From Methylobacterium sp. C25 (GTDB lineage Bacteria > Pseudomonadota > Alphaproteobacteria > Rhizobiales > Beijerinckiaceae), in NCBI RefSeq assembly GCF_021352225.1, contig NZ_JAAUVI010000001.1, positions 1-64,000 of the forward strand: a stretch of 64,000 nucleotides of DNA, written 5' to 3'. This document shows positions 23,292 through 31,634 of this stretch, in pieces; position 1 is the first letter of the stretch, and every line of letters starts with the position of its first letter. The notes beneath the pieces were generated by a model. That model worked only from the letters and a program-made list of their open reading frames with translations, searched no databases and had not been told where the DNA came from. Made by a program: the position numbers and the translations under genes.

Positions 23292-24076
23292 TCGGCGCCG
23301 CAGTATCGACAGGCCGTGAGCCTTTACGGCTCCGCTTTGCGCGGCTCGCAGCGCGCACGGTCCGCACGCGTACGGTGCAGGAACGGCCTCATGCGCCGCT
23401 GGTCAGCTTCACCTTCGACGACATCCCGGCCACGGCAGCGGAGCACGGCGCGTCGATCCTCGAAACGGCAGGCGGGCGCGGCACCTTCTACATCGCTGGC
23501 AGCCTCGTCGGGACCGTCGAGCCGGAGCGGCGCCTCGTCACGGCCGAGCAATGCCGCAATTTGCATCGCAGCGGCCACGAGATCGGCTGCCATACCTTCG
23601 CGCACCGCGCCGTCTCGGACATGGCTGGGCCAGCGCTCACCGATGACCTCGCGCGCAACGCCGCTTTCCTCGATGGGGTCGCCCCAGGCGTCGCACCGAC
23701 GAGCTTCGCCTATCCGTTCAACACGACGTCGCTGCGGGCAAAGCGGCAGCTCGAGCGACATTTCGCGAGCTGCCGCGGCGGCGTGTCGGGAATCAACTCC
23801 GGGCGCATCGATCTCGGCTTTCTGCGCGCGGTCGAGCTCGCCGACCGGTGCAGCAATGCCGAGATCGTGCGCGGGTGGATCGCCCGGACGGTCGCGGCGC
23901 GAGGCTGGCTGATTTTTTTCAGCCACGGCATCAGCGAGAACCCCGAGCCCTACAGCTGCCAGCCGGATCTCCTGCGCCTCGCCGCCGACGAAGCGCGCGC
24001 CCAGGGCGCAGCGATCGTCACGATGCGCGAGGGCCTGGCGCAGGTGATCGGTGACCGCGCGGTCCGCCCAGAATGA
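23288..24076 (+). CDS. polysaccharide deacetylase (CE4/NodB family)
   Basis: 262 residues. The NodB motifs are visible: FTFDD with D44/D45, then GHEIGCHTFAH with metal ligands H102 and H106 (HxxxH), and a C-terminal FFSHGI. It removes N- or O-acetyl groups from sugars. No signal peptide is evident, so it may act on a cytosolic lipid-linked intermediate. It overlaps both neighbours by 4 bases, within the glycan operon. Confidence 0.8.
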   Translation: MIGAAVSTGREPLRLRFARLAARTVRTRTVQERPHAPLVSFTFDDIPATAAEHGASILETAGGRGTFYIAGSLVGTVEPERRLVTAEQCRNLHRSGHEIGCHTFAHRAVSDMAGPALTDDLARNAAFLDGVAPGVAPTSFAYPFNTTSLRAKRQLERHFASCRGGVSGINSGRIDLGFLRAVELADRCSNAEIVRGWIARTVAARGWLIFFSHGISENPEPYSCQPDLLRLAADEARAQGAAIVTMREGLAQVIGDRAVRPE

Positions 24077-25356
24077 TGCCGGTGGCGGAGAGAGCCGGAC
24101 TCGACCTCGTGCCGGCTGCCTCGCCATCGGGCGGGCGGCTGCTCTCGATCAACAACTACCACTATCGCCGCGGCGGCGCCGAGGTGGTCTTTCTCGAGCA
24201 GAACCGCCTGTTCGAGGAGATTGGATGGGACGTGGTTCCCTTCGCCATGCGGCACCCACGCAACCTTCCCTCACGCTACGACCGCCATTTCGTTGAGGAA
24301 ATCGAGTTCGGCCACGCCTATGGGCCGCTGCGGCAGCTTCGGCATGCGGCGAGCATCATCTACTCGCGCGATGCCCGCGCGCGGCTGCGCGATATCCTGG
24401 CCGAGGCACGGCCAGACGTGGCGCATCTGCACAACGTCTACCATCACCTCTCACCTTCCTTTCTGCCGCTCCTGCGACAGGCCGGCGTGCCCGTCGTGAT
24501 GACGTTGCACGACCTGAAGCTCGCCTGCCCCGCCTACACGATGCTGCGCGACGGCCAGGTCTGCGAAAGCTGCAAAGGAGGCCGCATTCACAACGTCGTC
24601 TTGAACCGTTGCATCAAGGGATCGCTGCCGCTGAGTGGCCTCGTCCTGTTGGAGACGACCGTGCATCGGATGCTCGGACTCTACCGCGACACCGTAGATG
24701 CCTTCGCCGTCCCGAGTCGGTTCTACATCGACAAGCTGGTGGAATGGGGCTGGCCGCGCGAGCGCTTCGTCTACGTGCCGAACTTCGTTGACGCCGCCGA
24801 GCTGCGGCCGGGGACCGATACGGGCGATGGCTTCCTCTATGTCGGCCGGCTCAGCCCGGAAAAGGGGCTCGAAGCCCTGGTGCGCGCCGCTGCACTTTCG
24901 CGCCAGCAGGTGACGATCGTCGGCACCGGACCGATGGAGGATTCGCTGCGCACGCTCGTTGCAGAGACCGGCGCCGACGTGCGCTTCCTCGGCTTCCGCA
25001 CCGGCGAGGCGCTCCACGACGCGATCCGCGCCTGCCGCGCCGTGGTACTTCCCGCGACCTGGTACGAAAATGCGCCGATCAGTGTGCTCGAAGCCTACGC
25101 CCTAGGCCGCCCTGTAATCGGGACCCGAATCGGCGGCTTGCCGGAGATGATCCGCGAAGGAGAGACCGGCGCTATCGTGCCGCCGGGAGACGTCGTGGCT
25201 CTCGCTGATGCGCTCGCTCACTTTGCCGCCCTGCCGCCAGAGGTTCCTGCCACCATGGGCCGGGCGGGACGGCACTGGGTCGAGACCGACTTCTCGCGAG
25301 AGGCTTACCGGGATCGGCTTCTCTCGCTCTACGCTTCCCTGCGCAGGGCGCGCTGA
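24073..25356 (+). CDS. glycosyltransferase family 4
   Basis: 427 residues. The N-terminal GT-B half starts LLSINNYHYRRGGAEVVFLE and has DVAHLHNVYHHLSPS. A Cys-containing insert (CESCKGGRIHNVVLNRC) is typical of a subgroup of GT4. The C-terminal nucleotide-sugar half has LYVGRLSPEKGLEALV, TWYENAPISVLEAYALGRPV and GGLPEMI. Adds a sugar with retention of configuration. One-base/4-base overlaps tie it to its neighbours. Confidence 0.85.
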   Translation: MMPVAERAGLDLVPAASPSGGRLLSINNYHYRRGGAEVVFLEQNRLFEEIGWDVVPFAMRHPRNLPSRYDRHFVEEIEFGHAYGPLRQLRHAASIIYSRDARARLRDILAEARPDVAHLHNVYHHLSPSFLPLLRQAGVPVVMTLHDLKLACPAYTMLRDGQVCESCKGGRIHNVVLNRCIKGSLPLSGLVLLETTVHRMLGLYRDTVDAFAVPSRFYIDKLVEWGWPRERFVYVPNFVDAAELRPGTDTGDGFLYVGRLSPEKGLEALVRAAALSRQQVTIVGTGPMEDSLRTLVAETGADVRFLGFRTGEALHDAIRACRAVVLPATWYENAPISVLEAYALGRPVIGTRIGGLPEMIREGETGAIVPPGDVVALADALAHFAALPPEVPATMGRAGRHWVETDFSREAYRDRLLSLYASLRRAR

Positions 25357-26564
25357 TGAGGCTGCCGATCAAGCCGCGCCGACGCGCGCCCGGCCGCCCG
25401 CTCAAGGTGATGATGCTCGGCCTGCGCGGTTTGCCGCGCGTTCAGGGCGGCGTCGAGCGCCATGTCGAGGAGCTCGCCTCGCGCCTTGCCAAGTCAGGCT
25501 GCTCCATCGAGATCCTGGTACGGCAGCCCTATGTCGAGCGAAAGGGCCCGCACCGCTGGTCCGGACTTCTCGTCATGCCGCTGCCAGTGCCTCGCGCGCG
25601 CTCGCTGGAAGCCCTGGTGCATACCTTCGTCGGCGTCGTCCACGCGGCGAGGCGCGGACCGGACGTCCTGCATATCCACGCCGTCGGCCCGTCGCTGCTG
25701 GTGCCGGTGGCGCGGGCGCTCGGCCTGCGCGTCGTCGTCACGCATCACGGGTTCGATTACGACCGGGCCAAATGGGGGCGCATCGCGAAAACCGCATTAC
25801 GGCTCGGCGAGTGGGCCGGCATGCGGTTTGCCGACCGGCGCATCGCGGTCTCGCGGTCCATCGCGGGCACGATGAAGGAGCGCTATGGCGTCGCGATCGC
25901 GGCCGTACCGAACGGTGTGACGCCGCAGGCCCGGCCCGCCAGCACCGGCGCGCTGCAGCGGTTCGGACTGACCCCGCGCCGCTACATCATCATGCTCAGC
26001 CGCCTCGTGCCAGAGAAGCGGCATTTCGACTTGATCGAGGCTTTCGCCCAGGGCGCGCCGGAGGGATGGAGGCTCGCCATCGTCGGAGCCGCCGACCACG
26101 AGGACAGCTATTCGCGCCTCGTGCTCGCCGCCGCCGGGTCGACGCCCGGCGTTGTCGCAACAGGCTTCCAGAGCGGCCTCGCGCTTCGCGAGTTGATGGC
26201 GCATGCGGGCCTGTTCGTGCTGCCGTCGAGCCACGAGGGCCTGCCGATCGCACTACTCGAAGCCCTGGCCGACGGCCTGCCGGTGATCGCCAGCGACATC
26301 CCCGCCAACCGCGAGGTCGGACTGCCGGAGGAATGCTATGTGCCGGTGGGCGACATCCCGGCCCTCACGGCAGCTATCGCCAACTCTTGTGCGAAGCCCT
26401 TCACCGAAGCCGAGCGGGACGCGGCGCGGGCGCGGGTGAGCCACGCTTACGACTGGGACACAATCGCCGGGGACATCCGCCGCATCTACGAGAGCCTGCA
26501 CCGGGATGAGGATCGTGAGCCTGGCACCGATGGACTTACGCCGCTTCCCCGTCCTTCCCCGTAG
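25356..26564 (+). CDS. glycosyltransferase family 4
   Basis: 402 residues. N-terminal acceptor half with LRGLPRVQGGVERHVEELA and a DVLHIHAVGPSLL segment. C-terminal donor half with IMLSRLVPEKRHFDLIEAF, SSHEGLPIALLEALADGLPV (the EX7E pair) and ASDIPANREVG. The start shares a base with the preceding stop. Last plus-strand gene of the glycan operon; its 3' end overlaps the convergent GNAT gene by 29 bases. Confidence 0.85.
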   Translation: MRLPIKPRRRAPGRPLKVMMLGLRGLPRVQGGVERHVEELASRLAKSGCSIEILVRQPYVERKGPHRWSGLLVMPLPVPRARSLEALVHTFVGVVHAARRGPDVLHIHAVGPSLLVPVARALGLRVVVTHHGFDYDRAKWGRIAKTALRLGEWAGMRFADRRIAVSRSIAGTMKERYGVAIAAVPNGVTPQARPASTGALQRFGLTPRRYIIMLSRLVPEKRHFDLIEAFAQGAPEGWRLAIVGAADHEDSYSRLVLAAAGSTPGVVATGFQSGLALRELMAHAGLFVLPSSHEGLPIALLEALADGLPVIASDIPANREVGLPEECYVPVGDIPALTAAIANSCAKPFTEAERDAARARVSHAYDWDTIAGDIRRIYESLHRDEDREPGTDGLTPLPRPSP

Positions 26565-27768
26565 GCGACGGCCCGCGTTTCAAGGCACGCAGAACCACCC
26601 ACTTGTAAGGCCGCAGCCGCTGCCAGAGCGGAAGGGCGCGCAGTCGTGCGAGCAAGGCGCCCGACTGCAGGTAGAGTTTTCCGCGCGCCGTAACCGGGAT
26701 CACCGCCGCATGAAGCGGCACGACGACGTCGCAGTACTCATCCTTGTAGGCTTCGTCGCCGATGCCAAAGTCGAACCAGCGGTAGCCATTCGCATGGCAC
26801 CAGCGGATCAGCTCGTCGTTGAGAATGCGACCAGGCGAGAACTTGCGCCACTCGCCGCCAGCATAGGCGGTCATGAGGAAGTAGAACCGGTCGGCGAAGA
26901 CGAGGCCCCAATGGCTCGCCACCACCGTCTCGCCTGCCCTCACCGCCGAGAGGTGGACCGGCGCAAGATTCGGCAACCGCCGCGTCGCCTCGTCGTAGAA
27001 CGCGCGCTTGCCAGGAATCTCGAAGCCAGGGACGCGGGTTTCGTGAAACTTGCGGGTCTTGTTCTCGATCATCTCGTCGAGGAAGAGCCGCGCCCGCTCG
27101 GGCGTCTCCGCTACTTCCAAGGCGACTGTCTGATCCTTCGCCAGCTGGCGCATGTAGCGCAGGTGGCGCTTCGAGACGGGGATGCGCGCCTCGAGTTCCT
27201 CGCGGCCGACCGGCAGGCTCATCACGTGGCCGGAGACGGGCATAGCCACTGGGCCGAGATGCATCAGCGGGTTCGCAAGGCCTCCGACCTCGGTGAGCAT
27301 CTTGTCGAGAATGGCGACGTCGAAGCCGGGCAACGCTGATCGGATCCGCGGCCAGAGCTGCGCCATCGCCGAGGCGTCGAGCTGCGCCGCCGGGGGAAAC
27401 AGCACCGGCTGGCTGTAATCCATCACCGAGCCGTCGACGAACCCGAGAACTCGGATACCGTTGATGCGCTCGATGCCGAGCGGGAGCAGCATCACCGTAG
27501 CGCCCGCTGCGGTGGCAATGCCCACGAAAAGCGGTCGGATGCGCCGCGCTGCGCCGATCGTGTCGAGCCAGATCTCCAGCACGTCGGCGCATTGAAAGAT
27601 GTGGCATTGCGCCTGTCCCGGATCACCGGTGCGCGGCCAGTCAGGGAAAGCCGAAGGCGTGTCGGCCACGCGCACTCGTAGGTCGTCAACTGGACCGAGC
27701 CCCGTCACGGCCGCGCTCGCAGCTTGTGGATCCAACAGGGCCAACTGGATTCCTTTCGCTCGAGCCAC
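26536..27768 (-). CDS. GNAT/FemAB-like acyltransferase (CelD/BcsL type)
   Basis: 410 residues with a C-terminal GNAT-6 domain: RAGETVVASHWGLVFADRFY, then LNDELIRWCHANGYRWFDFG and GDEAYKDEYCD, as in proteins annotated as acetyltransferases involved in cellulose or polysaccharide synthesis. The N-terminal half is a second, weaker GNAT-like repeat, as in FemAB. Likely O- or N-acylates the glycan made by the convergent operon. Transcribed alone on the minus strand. Confidence 0.75.
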   Translation of the reverse strand: MARAKGIQLALLDPQAASAAVTGLGPVDDLRVRVADTPSAFPDWPRTGDPGQAQCHIFQCADVLEIWLDTIGAARRIRPLFVGIATAAGATVMLLPLGIERINGIRVLGFVDGSVMDYSQPVLFPPAAQLDASAMAQLWPRIRSALPGFDVAILDKMLTEVGGLANPLMHLGPVAMPVSGHVMSLPVGREELEARIPVSKRHLRYMRQLAKDQTVALEVAETPERARLFLDEMIENKTRKFHETRVPGFEIPGKRAFYDEATRRLPNLAPVHLSAVRAGETVVASHWGLVFADRFYFLMTAYAGGEWRKFSPGRILNDELIRWCHANGYRWFDFGIGDEAYKDEYCDVVVPLHAAVIPVTARGKLYLQSGALLARLRALPLWQRLRPYKWVVLRALKRGPSPTGKDGEAA

Positions 27769-27879
27769 GGTGGCTGGCCCGGTCGTCCGAAGCTTAAGCG
27801 TGGAGCGGAGGAAGCGTTCACTGCCGCGCCAACAACATTACGCCGTATGGTGAAGACCATGAGACGAGTCGATGACGAC

Positions 27880-28194
27880 TCACGCGATCTCCGGATCGCG
27901 GCCGGCCGCCTCGATCACTTCCAGCGTGCGCAGGATCGCCAGGCCGACCACGTCCGCATCCGCTTCGCCCTCCGGCAGGGCCGGCAGGATCGCGACGGCC
28001 TCGACTTCGTTGCCCGTCGTCGGCCCAACCACGACTTTGAGCGCGGGACCGGTCCGGTCATCCTCATCCTGGATGAGCGCGACCGTATAGCCTGCGGCCT
28101 GCCCGAAGATACGCAACGCGCGGTGTTCGGCAGCCTGCGGCTGGGCTTCGGGCTTCGGGCGCGCGCCGAAGGTCGGTCGGATCACGTTGCTCAT
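27880..28194 (-). CDS. hypothetical protein, 104 aa
   Basis: ATG 28194 (MSNVIRPTFGARPKPEAQPQ). A Pro/Ala-rich N-terminal tail is followed by an alpha/beta part (ALKVVVGPTTGNEVEAVAIL, then VVGLAILRTLEVIEAAG). Small, acidic, soluble. No family recognised. It stands alone between the GNAT gene and a divergent pair of small plus-strand genes. Confidence 0.6.
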   Translation of the reverse strand: MSNVIRPTFGARPKPEAQPQAAEHRALRIFGQAAGYTVALIQDEDDRTGPALKVVVGPTTGNEVEAVAILPALPEGEADADVVGLAILRTLEVIEAAGRDPEIA

Positions 28195-28345
28195 GGCTCC
28201 TTATAGCTCCGAGCGGCGGCGATGGCAGCCGGCCTCTGACACCTTCTGGCGTCGTTTCATGCCGGGCCGACGATGCTTTGGGAGCACTGGGGAGGGAACC
28301 TTCGGATCCGAACAGCGCTCTCTACAGCATTCCGCTGAGCTTCCC

Positions 28346-28495
28346 ATGTCGACATCGACATCAGCACGACTGCCAAAGAAAACCGCGAAAGCGCCGGATA
28401 CTAACGGTCCAACAGCGCCAGCATCCGTTAGGAAGAAGGAACTGGATGACCGCAAGCCCGCCGACAACAAGAGGGGCGGCTACGGATCCGGCTGA
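28346..28495 (+). CDS. possible small basic protein, 49 aa
   Basis: ATG 28346 encodes MSTSTSARLPKKTAKAPDTN and ends KPADNKRGGYGSG. Lys/Thr/Pro-rich and probably disordered. Composition is unlike random high-GC shadow frames, which favours a real gene, but no domain or overlap supports it. Function unknown. Confidence 0.35.
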   Translation: MSTSTSARLPKKTAKAPDTNGPTAPASVRKKELDDRKPADNKRGGYGSG

Positions 28496-28546
28496 TCGGT
28501 ATTCGCAAGCTGCAACTCAGCGACATAACCCGTTCCGCGGAGCGAC

Positions 28547-28900
28547 ATGGCGAGCGTCCTGGAAACACCAGATGGCCGCTACGTCGTCGTGCGCGGCCGG
28601 CTCTGGCGCCGCCAGCGGCCGGATCTGACGTTGCCCGAGCGCGACCGCCTCGTCCAAAAGCTCATGGATGCCCGCCGTTCCGTTGGCGCGGCCAAGCGCA
28701 GCGGCGACGCTGGCGCCCTCGCAGAGGCCCGCAGCGCGGTCGACGCGGCGAAGCATGGGCTCGGCGAGCGCGGACCCGTCTGGTGGACTGACGGAGCGCC
28801 CGATCTCAACAGGCACCTGATCCGGAACACGCCCTACGCCGAGTGGTATGCCGGGCTGGACGTCGCGCCCGGTCTCAATCGCGCAGACCCATTACGGTGA
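28547..28900 (+). CDS. hypothetical protein, 117 aa
   Basis: ATG 28547 (MASVLETPDGRYVVVRGRLW). The N terminus is beta-rich with a WRRQRPDLT segment, the centre helical and charged (VQKLMDARRSVGAAKRSGDA), the end aromatic (EWYAGLDVAPG). Small soluble proteins of this look are common in methylobacteria, but I know no function. The 3' end overlaps the convergent gltI-like gene by 26 bases. Confidence 0.65.
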   Translation: MASVLETPDGRYVVVRGRLWRRQRPDLTLPERDRLVQKLMDARRSVGAAKRSGDAGALAEARSAVDAAKHGLGERGPVWWTDGAPDLNRHLIRNTPYAEWYAGLDVAPGLNRADPLR

Positions 28901-29801
28901 AAGCCGTCCTGAGTTCTTCAGACATCGGGATATCGAGGCGCTCCCCGTTCGGAAGGCGCTTGATGAACCATTTCTCGTAGGTCCAGCGCAGCTCGCGCGT
29001 GTCGGCGAGACGTTCGAACGTGCCGGTCACGAGCGCCGCCAGCGCCGGATCGTCCTTACGAAACATGATCGCGTAGGGCTCGAAGGAGATCTTTTCAGGC
29101 AGCACAGTATAGTTCGCCCCGTCAGCCCCGGCGGCGGCCTTGAGACCGTAGAGCAGCACGTCGTCAGTGGCGAAGGCGTCGGCGCGGCCGTCCTTGACCA
29201 TGGCGAATGAGTCGGCGTGGTCCCTGCCGATCAGGATCTCGGTCTGGATTTTCGACTTCGCGAGGAGGTCGCGCAAAGCTGCCTCGTTCGTCGTACCGGC
29301 CGTGACGACGACTTTTTTCCCGCCGAGGTCGCGATAGGACGCAATTCCAGAATCGCGCTTCACCAGCAGCTTGGTCGCGCTGATGAAGGTCACCGGCGAG
29401 AAGCCAACGCTCTTTCGGCGCTCAGCGTTGGTGGTGGTCGATCCGCATTCGAGGTCGACCTTCCCTGAAGTCACCGCCGGGATGCGCGACTCCGAGGTGA
29501 CGGGCTCGTAACGGATCTTGAGCCCTTCGCGACCGCTCGCCTTGCCGATGTCGTCGACGATCTCCTGGCAAATATCGACGGCGTAGCCGATCGGGTGTTC
29601 GCTTTGTCCGACTTTCTCTTGGAAGGAAAACGGCACCGAACTCGCTCGAACACCGATTACGACCTCGCCGGTCTCGGCAGCTTTCCTGATGGTGCCGGTG
29701 AGAACCTCTACCGCCTGCACGGGCGTGGCGGCCATCGAGGTCACCAGGGCGATGAGCCCCGCCCCGAACCATGCCGAAGCGCGTGTTCCGGCAACCGACA
29801 T
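28875..29801 (-). CDS. gltI: glutamate/aspartate ABC transporter substrate-binding protein
   Basis: 308 residues from ATG 29801, with a signal peptide (MSVAGTRASAWFGAGLIALV... cleaved after PVQA). SBP_bac_3 features include IGVRASSVPFSF, GYAVDICQEIVDDI, DLECGSTTTNAERRKSVGFS and VVVTAGTTNEAAL. It binds an acidic amino acid in the periplasm. It lies 23 bases downstream of dctA on the same strand. No permease or ATPase gene is adjacent, so it may work with the gltJKL set at 34332-36671. It is a paralogue of 33410-34321. Confidence 0.8.
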   Translation of the reverse strand: MSVAGTRASAWFGAGLIALVTSMAATPVQAVEVLTGTIRKAAETGEVVIGVRASSVPFSFQEKVGQSEHPIGYAVDICQEIVDDIGKASGREGLKIRYEPVTSESRIPAVTSGKVDLECGSTTTNAERRKSVGFSPVTFISATKLLVKRDSGIASYRDLGGKKVVVTAGTTNEAALRDLLAKSKIQTEILIGRDHADSFAMVKDGRADAFATDDVLLYGLKAAAGADGANYTVLPEKISFEPYAIMFRKDDPALAALVTGTFERLADTRELRWTYEKWFIKRLPNGERLDIPMSEELRTAFTVMGLRD

Positions 29802-29824
29802 GTCGTAGCTCCTGCGCCGTTCCA

Positions 29825-31108
29825 CTACTCAGCCGGCGACGGCACGGGGGCCGCGTCGCGATCGAGGCTTTGATCGGTCGCGGCAAGCTGGCCCTCCCAC
29901 TTGGCGACGGCAACCGTGGCGACGCTGTTGCCGAGCACGTTGGTTGCCGAACGGCCCATGTCGAGGAACTGGTCGATGCCGATGATCAGCAGCAGGCCGG
30001 CTTCCGGGATGTTGAACTGCGACAGCGTCGCCGAGATCACGACGAGCGAGGCGCGCGGCACACCCGCCATACCCTTCGAGGTCACCATTAGCAGGAACAA
30101 CATGGTCAGTTGCTGTCCCCAGGTCAGGGGTATGTTGTAGGCCTGCGCGATGAACATCACCGCGAAGGTGCAATACATCATCGAGCCATCGAGGTTGAAC
30201 GAGTAGCCCATCGGCAGCACGAACGAGGTGATGCGGTTGGGCACACCGAACTTCTCGAGGTTGCTCAGCGTCTTCGGATAGGCCGCCTCGCTCGATGCCG
30301 TCGAGAAGGCCAGGACGAACGGCTCCTTGATCAGGTTCAGGAGGCGCATCAGGCTGGGGCCACCAAGGAGCAGGAAGCCGGCGAAGGCCAATGCGCACCA
30401 GAGGACGCCAAGGCTCAGGTAGAATTCCACGAGGAACTTGCCGTAGGTCACAAGCACGCCGATGCCTTGCGTGGTGATCGTCGCGGCGATGGCCGCGAAC
30501 ACGGCGACCGGCGCGAACATCATCACGTAGCCGGTGACCTTGAGCATCACCTCGGCGAGTTGCTCGACACCCTGGGCCAGTGCGTGACCCTTCTCGCCAA
30601 GGGCCGCGAGGCCCACGCCGAAGAAGATAGAGAAGACGACGATCTGCAGGATCTCGTTGTTCGCCATCGCCTCGACGGCGCTCTTCGGCACGAGGTGCGT
30701 CACGAACTCCTTCAGGGAGAGCGAGGCCGCCTTGAGGCCAGTGCCGGCTCCAACGTCGGGGAGCGGTAGGTTCAGGTTGTGCCCGGGCTGCAGCAGATTG
30801 ACGAGGATAAGCCCGAGCATCAGCGAACAGAACGAGGCGCCGACGAACCAGAGCAAGGCCTTGCCACCGACGCGGCCGACGGAGGCTGTGTCGCCCATAT
30901 GGGCAATACCGACCACAAGCGTCGAGAACACCAGTGGCGCGATGATCATTTTGATCAGGCGGAGAAAGACGTCACTGATCAGCGCAATATAACCTGAGAT
31001 CTCCTTGGCGGTCTGTGGATCCGGCCAAGTGATACTGCAAAGGTATCCTACGGCGATGCCGAGCAGCATGCCGATGAAAATCATCGTCGTCAGCCGGCTG
31101 CCGCTCAT
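29825..31108 (-). CDS. dctA: dicarboxylate/amino acid:cation symporter (DAACS family)
   Basis: 427 residues with about eight membrane helices and the two re-entrant loops of the DctA/GltP family. The loops hold a serine-rich ASSEAAYPKTLSNLEKFG and the core GYSFNLDGSMMYCTFAVMFI. Imports C4-dicarboxylates or glutamate/aspartate with protons or sodium. First gene of a two-gene unit with gltI. A sigma-54-like promoter lies 48-65 bases upstream of its start. Confidence 0.85.
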   Translation of the reverse strand: MSGSRLTTMIFIGMLLGIAVGYLCSITWPDPQTAKEISGYIALISDVFLRLIKMIIAPLVFSTLVVGIAHMGDTASVGRVGGKALLWFVGASFCSLMLGLILVNLLQPGHNLNLPLPDVGAGTGLKAASLSLKEFVTHLVPKSAVEAMANNEILQIVVFSIFFGVGLAALGEKGHALAQGVEQLAEVMLKVTGYVMMFAPVAVFAAIAATITTQGIGVLVTYGKFLVEFYLSLGVLWCALAFAGFLLLGGPSLMRLLNLIKEPFVLAFSTASSEAAYPKTLSNLEKFGVPNRITSFVLPMGYSFNLDGSMMYCTFAVMFIAQAYNIPLTWGQQLTMLFLLMVTSKGMAGVPRASLVVISATLSQFNIPEAGLLLIIGIDQFLDMGRSATNVLGNSVATVAVAKWEGQLAATDQSLDRDAAPVPSPAE

Positions 31109-31634
31109 GATTGCTCCTCAGGGCACAAGGTTGTTTTTTATTACAGGCCGATTTGAAGCACGAAACAAGCCAAGCGCAAGTGGCAGATCACGAAATCTTC
31201 TGAAATCGATGGACCGAGAACGGATCACGGGTTCGTGAGCATTGTCGTGGGAAATCACTACCTCGCACTGCGGCGCTCTGGTCGAATGCTCCTGCGGCAT
31301 TGTGCGCAAAAGGACACACACGCTCGGCTCTTGCGATTAATCCGGCCAGTGATGCGGAAATGGACTTGTGCCGTCGTCTCAACAGAGATGGAATTCCTTT
31401 CGGGTCTTTCGAACAGTCGCTGCTTACAAAAAGAACATCGGCGCACAAGAACTGGTCATCGATCCAAGAGATGCGTGGAACGCGAGAGCGCTCACCGCAT
31501 TGGGGGCGGCGGACGTTTCGACAACAAGGCCGAATGGTCACGAAATGCTCGTCCTCGCAAATGGACAGTATTACCGCCTGCGATCGACTTCGTTCGATTG
31601 ATGGGCCGCGGGCTTTGGGTTGGGGGTTGGCGGT
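31109..31634. other. 526-bp divergent intergenic region (dctA / porin)
   Basis: Contains the promoters of the minus-strand dctA and the plus-strand porin. A plus-strand frame at 31368-31601 (77 codons, RDAWNARALTALGAADVSTT...) has fair composition but no start context or homology that I recognise. No RNA gene seen. Confidence 0.4.
31156..31173 (-). promoter_or_regulatory. sigma-54-like promoter for dctA
   Basis: The minus strand reads TTGGCTTGTTTCGTGCTT, with GG and GC exactly 10 bases apart as at -24/-12. The -24 TTGGC is perfect; the -12 box GTGCT differs from TTGCW at one place. Predicted transcription start is about 38 bases before the dctA ATG (31108). dctA is a classic sigma-54 target in rhizobia. 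Confidence 0.5.

Noticed and set aside
31188..31601. Coding genes in the dctA-porin gap
   Set aside because: Overlapping short frames on both strands, no start context, no recognisable domain.
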